A stretch of DNA of 64,000 nt from Yoonia vestfoldensis DSM 16212 (GCF_000382265.1 NZ_KB907978.1:157896-221895); one strand, 5' to 3'; counted from the first letter of the stretch, positions 23,471 to 32,827 are shown. The notes: generated by a model not told the origin, from the letters alone. Program-made: numbers and translations.

Positions 23471-25815
23471 GCGTTGCGAAACCTTTGCCGCATGATGCCG
23501 CACATCTGCATGTGACGGGTGCCGCGCGCTATATCGACGATATCCCGACGCCTGCGGGGACACTGCATCTGGTGTTCGGCCTGTCGGATGTGGCCAAGGG
23601 CATGATCACCGCGATTGACCTTGCCGCCGTGCGCGCGGCCCCCGGTGTGGTCGCGGTGCTGACAGCGGCTGACCTGCCTTTCGCCAACGACGTGTCGCCG
23701 TCGGTCCATGATGAGCCGCTGCTGGCGACAGGCGAGGTCCATTACCTTGGCCAGCCGCTGTTTCTGGTAGTAGCCGACAGCCATCTGGCCGCACGCAAGG
23801 CGGCACGGCTGGGCAAGGTGGACATCGCAGCGCAAACGTCGATCCTGACCATTGACGAGGCTTTGGCAGCCGAGAGCCGGTTCGAGGATGGCCCGCGCAT
23901 CTGGACCAAGGGCGATGTGGAGGGCGCACTTGCCACCGCGCCTCGCCGCATCACGGGCCAGATCACCATGGGCGGGCAGGAACATTTCTACCTCGAAGGG
24001 CAAGCAGCCCTCGCCCTGCCGCAGGAAGGCGGGGATATGGTGGTGCAAAGTTCCACCCAGCACCCCACGGAAATCCAGCACAAGGTCGCGGATGCGTTGG
24101 GTCTGCCAATGCATGCCGTGCGCTGCGAAGTGCGGCGAATGGGTGGCGGATTCGGCGGCAAGGAGAGCCAGGGCAACGCGCTGGCCGTCGCCTGTGCGGT
24201 GGCGGCGCGGTTGACGGGGCGGCCCTGCAAGATGCGCTACGACCGCGACGACGATATGATGATCACCGGCAAACGGCACGATTTCCGCATCACCTATGAT
24301 GTGGGTGTGGATGAAGATGGCCGATTGCTGGCGGTGGATTTCGTGCAGATGACGCGCTGTGGCTGGGCGCTGGACCTATCGCTGCCGGTGGCGGACCGCG
24401 CGATGCTGCATGCCGATAACGCCTATCACCTGCCCGCCACGCGGATCACCTCGCACAGGCTGAAAACCAATACCCAATCGGCCACGGCGTTTCGCGGGTT
24501 TGGCGGGCCGCAGGGGGTGTTGGGCATCGAGCGGGTGATGGATCATGTCGCGGCGGAACTGGGGCTGGATCCCGTGGTTGTCCGGCAACGGAATTTCTAT
24601 GCACCGATGGCGGATGGGGGGCTGTCTGCCCCCCACGGTGCTGCGCACCTGCCCCCCGAGGATATTTCCGCTCGGAAGATGGAAGCGCAGACCACGCCTT
24701 ATCACATGCCGGTCACGGATTTCATCCTGCACGGGTTGGCAGAGCGGTTGTTGGAAACCTCCGACTATCACGCGCGGCGCGCGGCGATTGCGCGCTGGAA
24801 CGATGGGCAGCCGGTGTTGAAACGCGGGATCGCCTTCAGTCCGGTGAAGTTCGGGATTTCCTTCACACTGTCGCATCTCAATCAGGCGGGCGCGCTGGTG
24901 CATGTGTATCAGGACGGGTCTGTTCATATGAACCATGGCGGCACCGAAATGGGGCAAGGCCTGTTCCAGAAGGTCGCGCAGGTGGCGGCAAGCCGTTTCG
25001 GAATCGACGTGGCGGCGGTCAAGATCACGGCGACGGATACCGCCAAAGTGCCGAATACCTCGGCGACGGCGGCCTCTTCGGGGTCGGATCTGAACGGGAT
25101 GGCCGTGGCCAATGCCTGTGACACGATCCGCGACCGGATCGCGGCGTGCCTTGCGCAACTGCATCAGGCGCGGATCGAGGATGTGCATTTTGCCGATGGC
25201 CATGTGCATGTCGGCGGCGATGTGATGACTTTTGCCAAGGCCGCGCAGACCGCCTATTTCCAGCGCGTCAGCCTGTCGGCCACGGGGTTCTACAAGACGC
25301 CGGGGCTGAGTTGGGATCGCATCAAAGGCGAAGGCACGCCGTTTTTCTATTTCGCGCAAGGGGCGGCGGTGACCGAGGTGGTGATCGACGCGCTGACCGG
25401 CGAGAACCGGATTTTGCGCACGGATTTGCTGCATGATGCGGGGGCATCGCTGAACCCCGCGCTTGATATCGGCCAGGTCGAGGGGGCCTATGTCCAAGGC
25501 GCAGGCTGGCTGACCACCGAGGAACTCGTGTGGGACGCCAAAGGCCGGCTGCGTACCCATGCGCCGGCGACCTACAAGATCCCCGCCTGTTCGGACCGGC
25601 CTGATGTGTTCAACGTGGCGCTGTGGGACCAGCCCAATCCGGCGCAGACGATCTATCGGTCCAAGGCCGTGGGCGAGCCGCCGTTCATGCTGGGGATTTC
25701 CGCGTTTCTGGCGCTGTCGGCGGCGGTGCAGGCCTGCGGGCCGCACTACCCTGATCTGCAGGCGCCTGCGACGTCGGAAGAAGTGCTGCGCGCCATCCAC
25801 AGGTCGCGCGGATGA
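23467..25815 (+). CDS. xdhB: xanthine dehydrogenase molybdenum-binding large subunit
   Basis: Catalytic subunit with the molybdopterin cofactor, 782 residues. Key stretches are GQEHFYLEGQAAL, GGGFGGKES, TAFRGFGGPQG, and the catalytic glutamate region AVGEPPFMLGISAF near the C-terminus. Between YAPMADG and QTTPYHMPVTD, two normally adjoining blocks, sits an extra peptide of about 23 residues (LSAPHGAAHLPPEDISARKM) encoded by a hairpin-plus-tail repeat. The frame is kept. It overlaps xdhA and xdhC by 4 bp each. Confidence 0.96.
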   Translation: MSVAKPLPHDAAHLHVTGAARYIDDIPTPAGTLHLVFGLSDVAKGMITAIDLAAVRAAPGVVAVLTAADLPFANDVSPSVHDEPLLATGEVHYLGQPLFLVVADSHLAARKAARLGKVDIAAQTSILTIDEALAAESRFEDGPRIWTKGDVEGALATAPRRITGQITMGGQEHFYLEGQAALALPQEGGDMVVQSSTQHPTEIQHKVADALGLPMHAVRCEVRRMGGGFGGKESQGNALAVACAVAARLTGRPCKMRYDRDDDMMITGKRHDFRITYDVGVDEDGRLLAVDFVQMTRCGWALDLSLPVADRAMLHADNAYHLPATRITSHRLKTNTQSATAFRGFGGPQGVLGIERVMDHVAAELGLDPVVVRQRNFYAPMADGGLSAPHGAAHLPPEDISARKMEAQTTPYHMPVTDFILHGLAERLLETSDYHARRAAIARWNDGQPVLKRGIAFSPVKFGISFTLSHLNQAGALVHVYQDGSVHMNHGGTEMGQGLFQKVAQVAASRFGIDVAAVKITATDTAKVPNTSATAASSGSDLNGMAVANACDTIRDRIAACLAQLHQARIEDVHFADGHVHVGGDVMTFAKAAQTAYFQRVSLSATGFYKTPGLSWDRIKGEGTPFFYFAQGAAVTEVVIDALTGENRILRTDLLHDAGASLNPALDIGQVEGAYVQGAGWLTTEELVWDAKGRLRTHAPATYKIPACSDRPDVFNVALWDQPNPAQTIYRSKAVGEPPFMLGISAFLALSAAVQACGPHYPDLQAPATSEEVLRAIHRSRG
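24616..24685 (+). repeat. dispersed hairpin-plus-tail repeat, copy C (inside xdhB)
   Basis: A perfect 7 bp hairpin GGGGGGC-TGTCT-GCCCCCC (24616-24634) is followed 25 bases later by the tail GAGGATATTTCCGCTCGGAA and GATGGAAG. It is translated in frame and gives XdhB an extra loop. The layout (GC hairpin, then GAG-ATATTT, then GGAAGATG) matches the other copies. Confidence 0.75.
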
Positions 25816-26549
25816 CGGGCATCCGCATCACTGTCGCGGGCACGGCGGGATCGGCCCCGCGCGAGGCGGGGGCGCAGATGATGGTCTGGCCGGATCGCAC
25901 CGAAGGGACAATCGGCGGTGGCGCGCTTGAATGGGATGCCATGGCAGAAGCGCGCCGGATGCTGGCCGAAGGCCGGACGCAGCATCGTGCGACGATCCCG
26001 CTGGGGCCTGCCTTGGGGCAGTGCTGCGGCGGATCGGTGACATTGCTGTGGGAGGTGGCGGAGGCGCTGGACGAACAGCCGCGCCGTCCGTTGTGGATTT
26101 ACGGCGCAGGCCACGTCGGCCGCGCGGTCGTGCACGTGATGCAGCCTTTGCCCAATTTCGCGATCACCTGGGTCGATGTGGCCGCTGACCGGTTTCCACA
26201 AACGGATGTCACCACGCTGGTCGCCGTTGATCCCGCGCAGGTGGTGCGTCATGCGCCGGATGAGGCCGAACACCTGATCCTGACCTACAGCCATGCGCTT
26301 GATCTGGCGTTGTGCCATGCGATCCTGTCGCGACCGTTCGCCAGCGCGGGGCTGATCGGGTCGGCCACGAAATGGGCGCGGTTTCGCAAAAGACTGGGCG
26401 ATCTGGGTCACAGTTCCGCACAAATCGACCGCATCGCCTGCCCGATCGGGGATCCGGCGCTGGGGAAACATCCCGCAGCCCTTGCGCTTGGCGTCGCAAC
26501 CGCCATGATCGGCACCGATACGCGCCAGAGCAGGGAACGCCGGGCATGA
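25812..26549 (+). CDS. xdhC: xanthine dehydrogenase accessory protein XdhC
   Basis: XdhC binds the molybdenum cofactor, promotes its sulfuration and delivers it to XdhB. The 245-residue protein has the family's GGGALEWDAM motif, QCCGGSVTLLWE, and a C-terminal Rossmann fold (IYGAGHVGRAVVHVM). It overlaps xdhB and the downstream ABC ATPase gene by ATGA on both sides. A cofactor chaperone encoded between the enzyme and a transporter strengthens the view that all belong to one transcript. Confidence 0.95.
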   Translation: MTGIRITVAGTAGSAPREAGAQMMVWPDRTEGTIGGGALEWDAMAEARRMLAEGRTQHRATIPLGPALGQCCGGSVTLLWEVAEALDEQPRRPLWIYGAGHVGRAVVHVMQPLPNFAITWVDVAADRFPQTDVTTLVAVDPAQVVRHAPDEAEHLILTYSHALDLALCHAILSRPFASAGLIGSATKWARFRKRLGDLGHSSAQIDRIACPIGDPALGKHPAALALGVATAMIGTDTRQSRERRA

Positions 26550-28069
26550 CCACACCATTGCTGCGCCTGAGCGGCCTGACGAAAGCCTATCCGGGGGTCG
26601 TCGCCAATCAGGATGTGTCGTTCGATGTGCAGGCGGGCGAGATTCACGCGCTGTTGGGTGAAAACGGCGCGGGTAAATCGACATTGGTCAAGACGATCTA
26701 TGGACTAGTCAAACCCGATGCCGGGCAGATGGCGTTGCAAGGCGCGCCTTTTGTCCCCGCCGAACCCCGTGCGGCGCGCGCTGCGGGTGTGGCGATGGTG
26801 TTCCAGCATTTCTCGCTCTTCGATGCGATGAACGTGGCTGAAAATATCGCGCTGGGCATGGAAAACCCGCCGCCCCAGCGCGAGATCGCGGCGCGTGTGC
26901 GGCAGGTGTCGGACCAATACGGCCTGCCGCTGGACCCGTCGCGGATCGTGGGGGAATTGTCGGCAGGCGAACGCCAGCGGGTCGAGATCGTGCGCTGCCT
27001 GTTGCAGGACCCCAAGCTGTTGATCATGGACGAGCCGACATCGGTGCTGACCCCGCAAGAGGTTGCGATCCTGTTCGAGACCCTGCGCCGGCTGCGCGCG
27101 GCGGGTACGGCGATCCTTTATATCTCGCACAAGCTCGAAGAAATCCGCGCGCTGTGTGATGCGGCCACTGTATTGCGGCTGGGCCGTGTGGTCGGCACCT
27201 GCGATCCGCGCGCCACATCCGCGCGCGAGATGGCCGAATTGATGGTCGGTAGCAGCCTGCATGTGCCGCACAAGGCCGCACGCCCCGAAGGGGATGTGAT
27301 CCTGACCTTGCAGGGGCTGAGCGCGAAGGCCCCGCACCGCTTTGGCACCGCGCTGCGCGAGATCGACCTGACGGTCCGGCGCGGCGAGATTCTGGGCATC
27401 GGCGGCGTGGCGGGCAACGGGCAGGACGAGCTGGTCGCGGCCTTGTCGGGGGAAATCCGCACGGCGCGCGACATGGTGCAGTTTGATGGTCAAGGCATCG
27501 GGCATCTGGCCCCAAATGCGCGCCGCCATCTGGGGTTGCTGGCCGCACCCGAGGAACGGATGGGCCATGCCGCCGCCCCCGATATGAGCCTGACTGAAAA
27601 TGCGCTGCTGACGGCGGCGGTCCGGCAGCACCTGACCGCGCGCGGGTTTGTGCGCTGGGGCAAGGCGCGCGCATTCGCAGGCAGCGTGATTGCCGCGTTT
27701 GACGTGCGCACACCGGGGGCGGGCAATACCGCGCGGTCGCTGTCGGGGGGCAACCTGCAGAAATTCGTGATCGGCCGCGAGATCATGCAGGCCCCTGCGC
27801 TGCTTGTCGTCAACCAGCCGACCTGGGGCGTCGATGCCTCGGCTGCGGCGGCGATCCGGCAGGCGCTGCTGGATCTGGCGGCCAAGGGGGCGGCGGTGAT
27901 CTGCATCAGTCAGGATCTGGACGAGCTGATGGAAATCTCGGACAGGTTCGCGGCGTTGAACGGCGGGCGGTTGTCGGACCCACGCCCGGCGCAAGGGCTG
28001 AACGTCGAGCAGATCGGGCTGATGCTGGGCGGGGCGCATGACATGGAGGTGGCGCATGTGGATGCCTGA
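26546..28069 (+). CDS. nucleoside/purine-type ABC importer, duplicated ATPase
   Basis: A 507-residue protein with two ATP-binding domains, as in sugar and BMP-type nucleoside importers (CUT2-like). The first has Walker A GENGAGKST, signature LSAGERQRVE and Walker B KLLIMDEP. The second has a degenerate P-loop (GVAGNGQDEL), as expected, with signature LSGGNLQKFVIGRE. Start ATG 26546 overlaps the xdhC stop (ATGA). Together with two permeases and a BMP-family binding protein it would import a nucleoside or purine base. The xdh genes in the same run point to a purine, by inference. Confidence 0.93.
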   Translation: MTTPLLRLSGLTKAYPGVVANQDVSFDVQAGEIHALLGENGAGKSTLVKTIYGLVKPDAGQMALQGAPFVPAEPRAARAAGVAMVFQHFSLFDAMNVAENIALGMENPPPQREIAARVRQVSDQYGLPLDPSRIVGELSAGERQRVEIVRCLLQDPKLLIMDEPTSVLTPQEVAILFETLRRLRAAGTAILYISHKLEEIRALCDAATVLRLGRVVGTCDPRATSAREMAELMVGSSLHVPHKAARPEGDVILTLQGLSAKAPHRFGTALREIDLTVRRGEILGIGGVAGNGQDELVAALSGEIRTARDMVQFDGQGIGHLAPNARRHLGLLAAPEERMGHAAAPDMSLTENALLTAAVRQHLTARGFVRWGKARAFAGSVIAAFDVRTPGAGNTARSLSGGNLQKFVIGREIMQAPALLVVNQPTWGVDASAAAAIRQALLDLAAKGAAVICISQDLDELMEISDRFAALNGGRLSDPRPAQGLNVEQIGLMLGGAHDMEVAHVDA

Positions 28070-28073
28070 CTTT

Positions 28074-28114
28074 GAGGCCTCCGGCGGGGATACTTGGGCT
28101 CGAAAGATGGGGGG
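28074..28114 (+). repeat. dispersed repeat, copy D (between ATPase and first permease)
   Basis: GAGGCCTCCGGCGGGGATAC is followed by TTGGGCTCGAAAGATGGGGG. It has the same order as copies A, C and E (GCCTCCGGCGGG, GAtA-TT, GCTCG-AAGATG). It fills almost the whole 50 bp intergenic gap, and its G-rich end supplies the apparent ribosome site for ATG 28120. Confidence 0.7.
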
Positions 28115-28119
28115 ATCGC

Positions 28120-29199
28120 ATGATCCGGCTTGAGAAACGCACGGCCCCGTCGCGGTTCTGGACCTATGCCGCCCCCCTGCTTGCGGTGGTGCTGACGATG
28201 GTCTGCGGGGCGCTGTTGTTCGCGGCACTGGGCAATGATCCTTTCGTGACGATCCGCACGATTTTCTGGGACCCGCTGTTTTCGGAATTCTCCTGGTATT
28301 ACCGCCCGCAACTGCTGATCAAGGCGGCGCCGCTGGTCCTGATCGCCATCGGGCTGTCGTTCGGGTTCCGCGCAGGCGTGTGGAACATCGGGGCGGAAGG
28401 CCAGTATATTCTGGGCGCGATCTGCGGTGCTGCTGTCGGGTTGGCGTTCTACCCGACGGAATCCGTGTTCATTTTCCCGTTGATGATCGTTGCGGGGGCC
28501 TTGGGCGGCTGGGCCTGGGCGATGATCCCCGGTTTTTTGCGGGTCAGGTTCGGGACCAATGAAATCCTTGTGTCGCTGATGCTGGTCTATGTGGCGCAGA
28601 ACCTGCTCGCCTCGATGGCGCTGGGGGCCTTGCGCAACCCAGATGCCAGCGGTTTTCCGGGCAGCCGGAACCTTGCGCGCTATCCGTCGGCGACAAGCTG
28701 GATCAATGAAGGCGCGGGGCTGCATTGGGGGGTCGTCTTTGCCTTCATCGCGGTGATTTTCGCCTATATCACGCTGTCGCGGCATATCTTTGGGTTCCAT
28801 GTGCGCCTGTCGGGGCAAAGCCCACGCGCGGCACGGTTTGCAGGCGTCAACCCCGGCCTGCTGGTGTTGATCTGTATGGGGATATCGGGGGCGCTGGCCG
28901 GGCTGGCGGGATTGTTCGAGGTGGCAGGCCCGTCGGGGCTGATCAGCATCGACTTCAACGCAGGATATGGGTTCACCGCGATCATCGTGGCCTTTCTGGG
29001 CCGGTTGCACCCCGTGGGTATCCTGCTGGCGGCGGGATTGATGGCGCTGACCTATATCGGCGGCGAGATCGCGCAGTCCAACCTGCGCCTGCCTGCGGCG
29101 GCGATCCAGCTGTTGCAGGGGATGCTGTTGTTCTTCCTTCTGGCGGTGGATGTGCTGACACATTACCGCGTCCGGTTCACTTCGCGGAGGGTTGTGTAA
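28120..29199 (+). CDS. nucleoside/purine-type ABC importer, permease 1
   Basis: Inner-membrane permease of 359 residues with about ten hydrophobic segments, for example FWTYAAPLLAVVLTMVCGALLF and FVGVLLLAV-type helices toward the C-terminus. GFRAGVWNIGAEGQYILGAICG is the hallmark block of BMP-type importer permeases (YufP-like). The start ATG 28120 follows GGGGGG contributed by the repeat just upstream. Its stop overlaps the next permease start by one base (TAATG). Confidence 0.93.
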   Translation: MIRLEKRTAPSRFWTYAAPLLAVVLTMVCGALLFAALGNDPFVTIRTIFWDPLFSEFSWYYRPQLLIKAAPLVLIAIGLSFGFRAGVWNIGAEGQYILGAICGAAVGLAFYPTESVFIFPLMIVAGALGGWAWAMIPGFLRVRFGTNEILVSLMLVYVAQNLLASMALGALRNPDASGFPGSRNLARYPSATSWINEGAGLHWGVVFAFIAVIFAYITLSRHIFGFHVRLSGQSPRAARFAGVNPGLLVLICMGISGALAGLAGLFEVAGPSGLISIDFNAGYGFTAIIVAFLGRLHPVGILLAAGLMALTYIGGEIAQSNLRLPAAAIQLLQGMLLFFLLAVDVLTHYRVRFTSRRVV

Positions 29200-30113
29200 T
29201 GGATCTGTCAGCCATCAACCCGATCCTGCTGCTGGCATCCCTGATGGTGGCCGCGACCCCGATCCTGCTGGCCGCCATCGGCGAATTGGTCGTCGAGCGT
29301 GCGGGCGTGCTGAACCTTGGCGTCGAGGGGATGATGATCACCGGCGCTGTCTGCGGGTTCATCGCGACGATCACGCTGGGATCGTCGGTTCTGGGCTTTG
29401 CGGGTGCAGCGCTTGGCGGGGCCTTGCTGGCACTGGTCTTTGGCATTCTGACGCAGGTTTTGCTGTCCAACCAGGTGGCGACGGGGCTTGCCCTGACGTT
29501 GTTCGGGCTCGGGCTCGCAGCGCTGCTAGGGCAGGGCTATATCGGGATCAAGGCACCCGTCATTCCCAAATGGCCAGTGCCTGTGCTCAGCGATATTCCC
29601 GTGATCGGGCCGATCCTGTTCAACCATGATCCTGTCGTCTATCTGGGCATCCTGATCGTCGCGGCGGTGTGGTTTTTCCTGAGCTTCACACGGGCGGGGC
29701 TGATCCTGCGGGCAGTCGGTGAAAACCACGATGCGGCGCATGCGCTGGGTTATCATGTGATTCGCGTCAGGCTGCTTGCGATCATGTTCGGCGGGGCCTG
29801 CGCGGGGCTGGGCGGCGCCTATCTCAGCCTTGTGCGCGTGCCGCAATGGACCGAAGGGCTGACCGCCGGTGCAGGCTGGATCGCGCTGGCCATCGTGGTT
29901 TTTGCAAGCTGGCGGCCATGGCGACTTTTGCTTGGTGCTTATTTATTTGGCGGGGTGACCGTCTTGCAGCTTAATCTGCAGGCGGCGGGGTTGGCGGTCC
30001 CGGTCGCCTATCTTTCCATGGCACCATATCTGGCAACTATTCTGGTTCTGGTTATGATGCGGGCGGGACGGGCACCGGGGTCGCTGGCCCAACCTTTCCA
30101 CGCCTCGCGTTGA
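29199..30113 (+). CDS. nucleoside/purine-type ABC importer, permease 2
   Basis: Second permease, 304 residues and about eight to ten hydrophobic segments. It has the matching block ERAGVLNLGVEGMMITGAVCG (YufQ-like) and GENHDAAHALGYHVIRVR in the cytoplasmic coupling region. It starts at ATG 29199 with GGAGG nearby and overlaps the first permease by one base. It completes a heterodimeric transmembrane channel. Confidence 0.93.
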   Translation: MDLSAINPILLLASLMVAATPILLAAIGELVVERAGVLNLGVEGMMITGAVCGFIATITLGSSVLGFAGAALGGALLALVFGILTQVLLSNQVATGLALTLFGLGLAALLGQGYIGIKAPVIPKWPVPVLSDIPVIGPILFNHDPVVYLGILIVAAVWFFLSFTRAGLILRAVGENHDAAHALGYHVIRVRLLAIMFGGACAGLGGAYLSLVRVPQWTEGLTAGAGWIALAIVVFASWRPWRLLLGAYLFGGVTVLQLNLQAAGLAVPVAYLSMAPYLATILVLVMMRAGRAPGSLAQPFHASR

Positions 30114-30138
30114 GGCTTTGACCACCAAGGGGATGAAC

Positions 30139-31212
30139 ATGAGTATCAAGAACTTACTGGCCGGGACGGGTATTGCCCTTGCCTTGGCGACAGGCGCTTT
30201 TGCGCAGGACCCGACGACTGTCGGTTTCGTCTATGTAGGCCCCGTCGGTGACGGCGGCTGGACCTATGAACACGATCAGGCCCGTCAGGCCGTCGAAGCC
30301 CATTTCGGCGACGCCGTCGAGACGGTCTTTGTCGAAAGCGTGCCCGAAGGCCCCGATGCCGAACGCGTCATGACGCAGATGGCGCTGCAGGGTGCCGACC
30401 TGATCTTTACCACGTCCTTTGGCTACATGGACGCCACGATCAACGTGGCCGAGCGCTTTCCCGACGTGAAATTCGAACACGCGACCGGCTACAAGATGGC
30501 CGATAACGTGGCGATCTATAACGCCCGTTTCTACGAAGGTCGTGCCATTCAGGGCCATATCGCGGGCCAGATGACCGAAAGCAACATCATCGGCTATATC
30601 GGGTCCTATCCGATCCCCGAGGTGATTCAGGGCATCAACTCTGCCTTCATCCACGCGCGTGAAGTGAACCCCGATGTCGAATTCCGCGTCGTCTGGGCCT
30701 ATACATGGTTCGACCCCGCGAAAGAGGCAGAAGCCGCGACCGTGCTGATCGAACAGGGTGCGGACGTGATCCTGCAGCACACCGATTCGACCGCACCGCA
30801 GGCTGCCGCTCAGGCCGCTGGCAACGTGGTCACCTTCGGTCAGGCGTCCGACATGGCGGAATTCGCGCCGTTCCCGCGTGTCTCCTCCATCATCGACGAT
30901 TGGGCGCCCTATTACATCGCCCGCACGCAGGCCGTCATTGATGGCACATGGGAAAGCACCGACACTTGGGACGGTATCCCCGAAGGCATGGTCAGCATCG
31001 GTGAGATCACCGACGCCGTGCCAGCCGAAGTGAAAGCCTCTGCCGAGGCGATGATCGAGGCGATCCGCGCAGGCGAATACCACCCGTTCACCGGACCGCT
31101 GAACCGTCAGGACGGGTCGGTCTGGCTGGCCGATGGCGAAGTCGCCAGCGATGAGGATCTGCTTGGCATGAACTTCTATCTCGAAGGTCTGACTGGCGAA
31201 ATTCCGCAATAA
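30139..31212 (+). CDS. BMP-family periplasmic substrate-binding protein
   Basis: Exported binding protein of 357 residues. A signal peptide (SIKNLLAGTGIALALATGAFA) ends before QDPTTVGFVYVGPVGDGGWT, the conserved first strand of the PnrA/BMP family that binds nucleosides or purines. FTTSFGYMDATINVAERFP is also typical. No lipobox cysteine follows the signal, so it is probably soluble. ATG 30139 is chosen because AAGGGG lies 6 bases upstream. As the last gene of the run it is followed by a strong terminator. Confidence 0.94.
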   Translation: MSIKNLLAGTGIALALATGAFAQDPTTVGFVYVGPVGDGGWTYEHDQARQAVEAHFGDAVETVFVESVPEGPDAERVMTQMALQGADLIFTTSFGYMDATINVAERFPDVKFEHATGYKMADNVAIYNARFYEGRAIQGHIAGQMTESNIIGYIGSYPIPEVIQGINSAFIHAREVNPDVEFRVVWAYTWFDPAKEAEAATVLIEQGADVILQHTDSTAPQAAAQAAGNVVTFGQASDMAEFAPFPRVSSIIDDWAPYYIARTQAVIDGTWESTDTWDGIPEGMVSIGEITDAVPAEVKASAEAMIEAIRAGEYHPFTGPLNRQDGSVWLADGEVASDEDLLGMNFYLEGLTGEIPQ

Positions 31213-31230
31213 GCGGGCTGAACCGGATGA

Positions 31231-31257
31231 AAGGCCCCGCCACTGGCGGGGCCTTTT
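31231..31257. terminator. strong bidirectional-type terminator
   Basis: A perfect 11 bp stem AAGGCCCCGCC/GGCGGGGCCTT with a 3-base loop is followed by TTTT on the plus strand. It ends the xdh-purine importer transcript and, reading the other way, can also stop the converging symporter gene. Confidence 0.9.
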
Positions 31258-31261
31258 GCGT

Positions 31262-32827
31262 TCATTTTGGCTGCTTGACGATCTCGCCCGAGCGCAGACG
31301 GCTGCGATAACTGTGCAGCTCGCGCTTGACGATGGGCATCAGGAAATACAGCGCGACGATGTTCACGATCGCCATGGAAAACAGCATGGCGTCGGAGAAA
31401 TCGATCACCGGTCCGAGGCTCGCCGCTGCACCGATCACGATGAACAGGCAAAAGATGATCTTGAAGATCAGCTCTTTCACAGCGCCTTCGCCGAAGAGGT
31501 AGGTCCAGGCCTTGAGCCCGTAATAGGACCAGCTGATCATCGTGGAAAAGGCGAACAGCACCACGGCGATCATCAACAGCACCGGGAACCACGAAAACGC
31601 GGTCGCATAGGCCGCCGAGGTCAGCGCCACGCCACCCACGTCACCTTCCGTCGTGATACGGCCCAGTTCGGCGTTCCAGATATAAAGCCCCGTTGCAGGG
31701 TCCTGCGCCAGCACACCGCTGATCACGATCACAAGGGCGGTCATCGTGCAGATCACTACCGTGTCGATGAAGGGTTCCAGCAGGGCGACATAGCCTTCGG
31801 TCACAGGTTCCTTGGTGCGCACCGCCGAGTGGGCGATGGCGGCAGACCCGATGCCCGCCTCGTTGGAAAAGGCCGCGCGCCGGAAGCCTTGGATCAGCGC
31901 GCCGGTAAAGCCGCCAACGACGCCAAGGCCGGTGAAGGCACCCTCGAAGATCTGGCCAAAGGCCCAGAGAATCTGGTCATAGTTGATCAGCAGGATCACC
32001 AGCGAGACCAGCACATAGAAAATGCCCATGAACGGCACGATCTTTTCGGTGACGCGCGCAATGGATTTCAGCCCCCCCGCGATCACGGCAAAGGTCAGGA
32101 TCGCCAGCACGACCCCGGTGATCCAGCCCGGATAATCGCCGACCACATTGGCGATCTGCGCATGCGCCTGATTGGCCTGAAACATGTTTCCGCCGCCCAA
32201 GGCGCCAAGGATGGTGAAGACCGAAAACAGCACCGCCATCGCCCCACCCAAGGGCAGACCGCGTTCCTGAAAGCCTTTGACCATGTAATACATCGGCCCG
32301 CCGGACACTGACCCGTCGGGATATTCGTTGCGGTATTTGACGCCCAGCGTGCATTCGGTGAACTTGGTCGCCATGCCGAAAAGGCCCGCCACGATCATCC
32401 AGAACGTGGCCCCTGCCCCGCCGATGCTGACCGCGACCGCGACACCTGCGATGTTCCCAAGGCCCACCGTGCCCGACAGCGCCGTGGCCAACGCCTGAAA
32501 ATGGCTGACCTCGCCCGCGTCGTTGGGGTCGGAATAATCGCCTTTCACCAGCCGGATCGAATGGGCGAAGCCGCTGAACTGGATCGCGCCGAAATAGACG
32601 GTGAAGACCACCGCCCCCACGACCAGCCATAAGGCGATCCATGAAAAATCCGTGCCGGGCAGCGGCGCAAAGATGAAGGAGACATACCAGCCGGTGTAAT
32701 CGGCAAAAATCCCGTTGATCCGCTCGTCAAGGCTGATGGCCTCTTGTGCGGCGGCAAGACTAGGCAGCATGCAGGCGATCAGTCCTGCAAAGATGTGAAA
32801 CAGTTTCGACATGATGACGCCTTTCAT
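31262..32827 (-). CDS. sodium:alanine/glycine symporter (AGCS family)
   Basis: Membrane transporter of up to 521 residues with about eleven helices. The AGCS signature region is clear: GFTGALIQGFRRAAFSNEAG and GSAAIAHSAVRT. It couples uptake of alanine or glycine to sodium or protons. ATG 32827 overlaps the upstream stress-protein stop as ATGA; an ATG at 32812 with AAAGG upstream gives a cleaner signal-like N-terminus (KLFHIFAGLIACMLPSLAAA). Translational coupling to a universal stress gene is unusual. Confidence 0.93.
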   Translation of the reverse strand: MKGVIMSKLFHIFAGLIACMLPSLAAAQEAISLDERINGIFADYTGWYVSFIFAPLPGTDFSWIALWLVVGAVVFTVYFGAIQFSGFAHSIRLVKGDYSDPNDAGEVSHFQALATALSGTVGLGNIAGVAVAVSIGGAGATFWMIVAGLFGMATKFTECTLGVKYRNEYPDGSVSGGPMYYMVKGFQERGLPLGGAMAVLFSVFTILGALGGGNMFQANQAHAQIANVVGDYPGWITGVVLAILTFAVIAGGLKSIARVTEKIVPFMGIFYVLVSLVILLINYDQILWAFGQIFEGAFTGLGVVGGFTGALIQGFRRAAFSNEAGIGSAAIAHSAVRTKEPVTEGYVALLEPFIDTVVICTMTALVIVISGVLAQDPATGLYIWNAELGRITTEGDVGGVALTSAAYATAFSWFPVLLMIAVVLFAFSTMISWSYYGLKAWTYLFGEGAVKELIFKIIFCLFIVIGAAASLGPVIDFSDAMLFSMAIVNIVALYFLMPIVKRELHSYRSRLRSGEIVKQPK

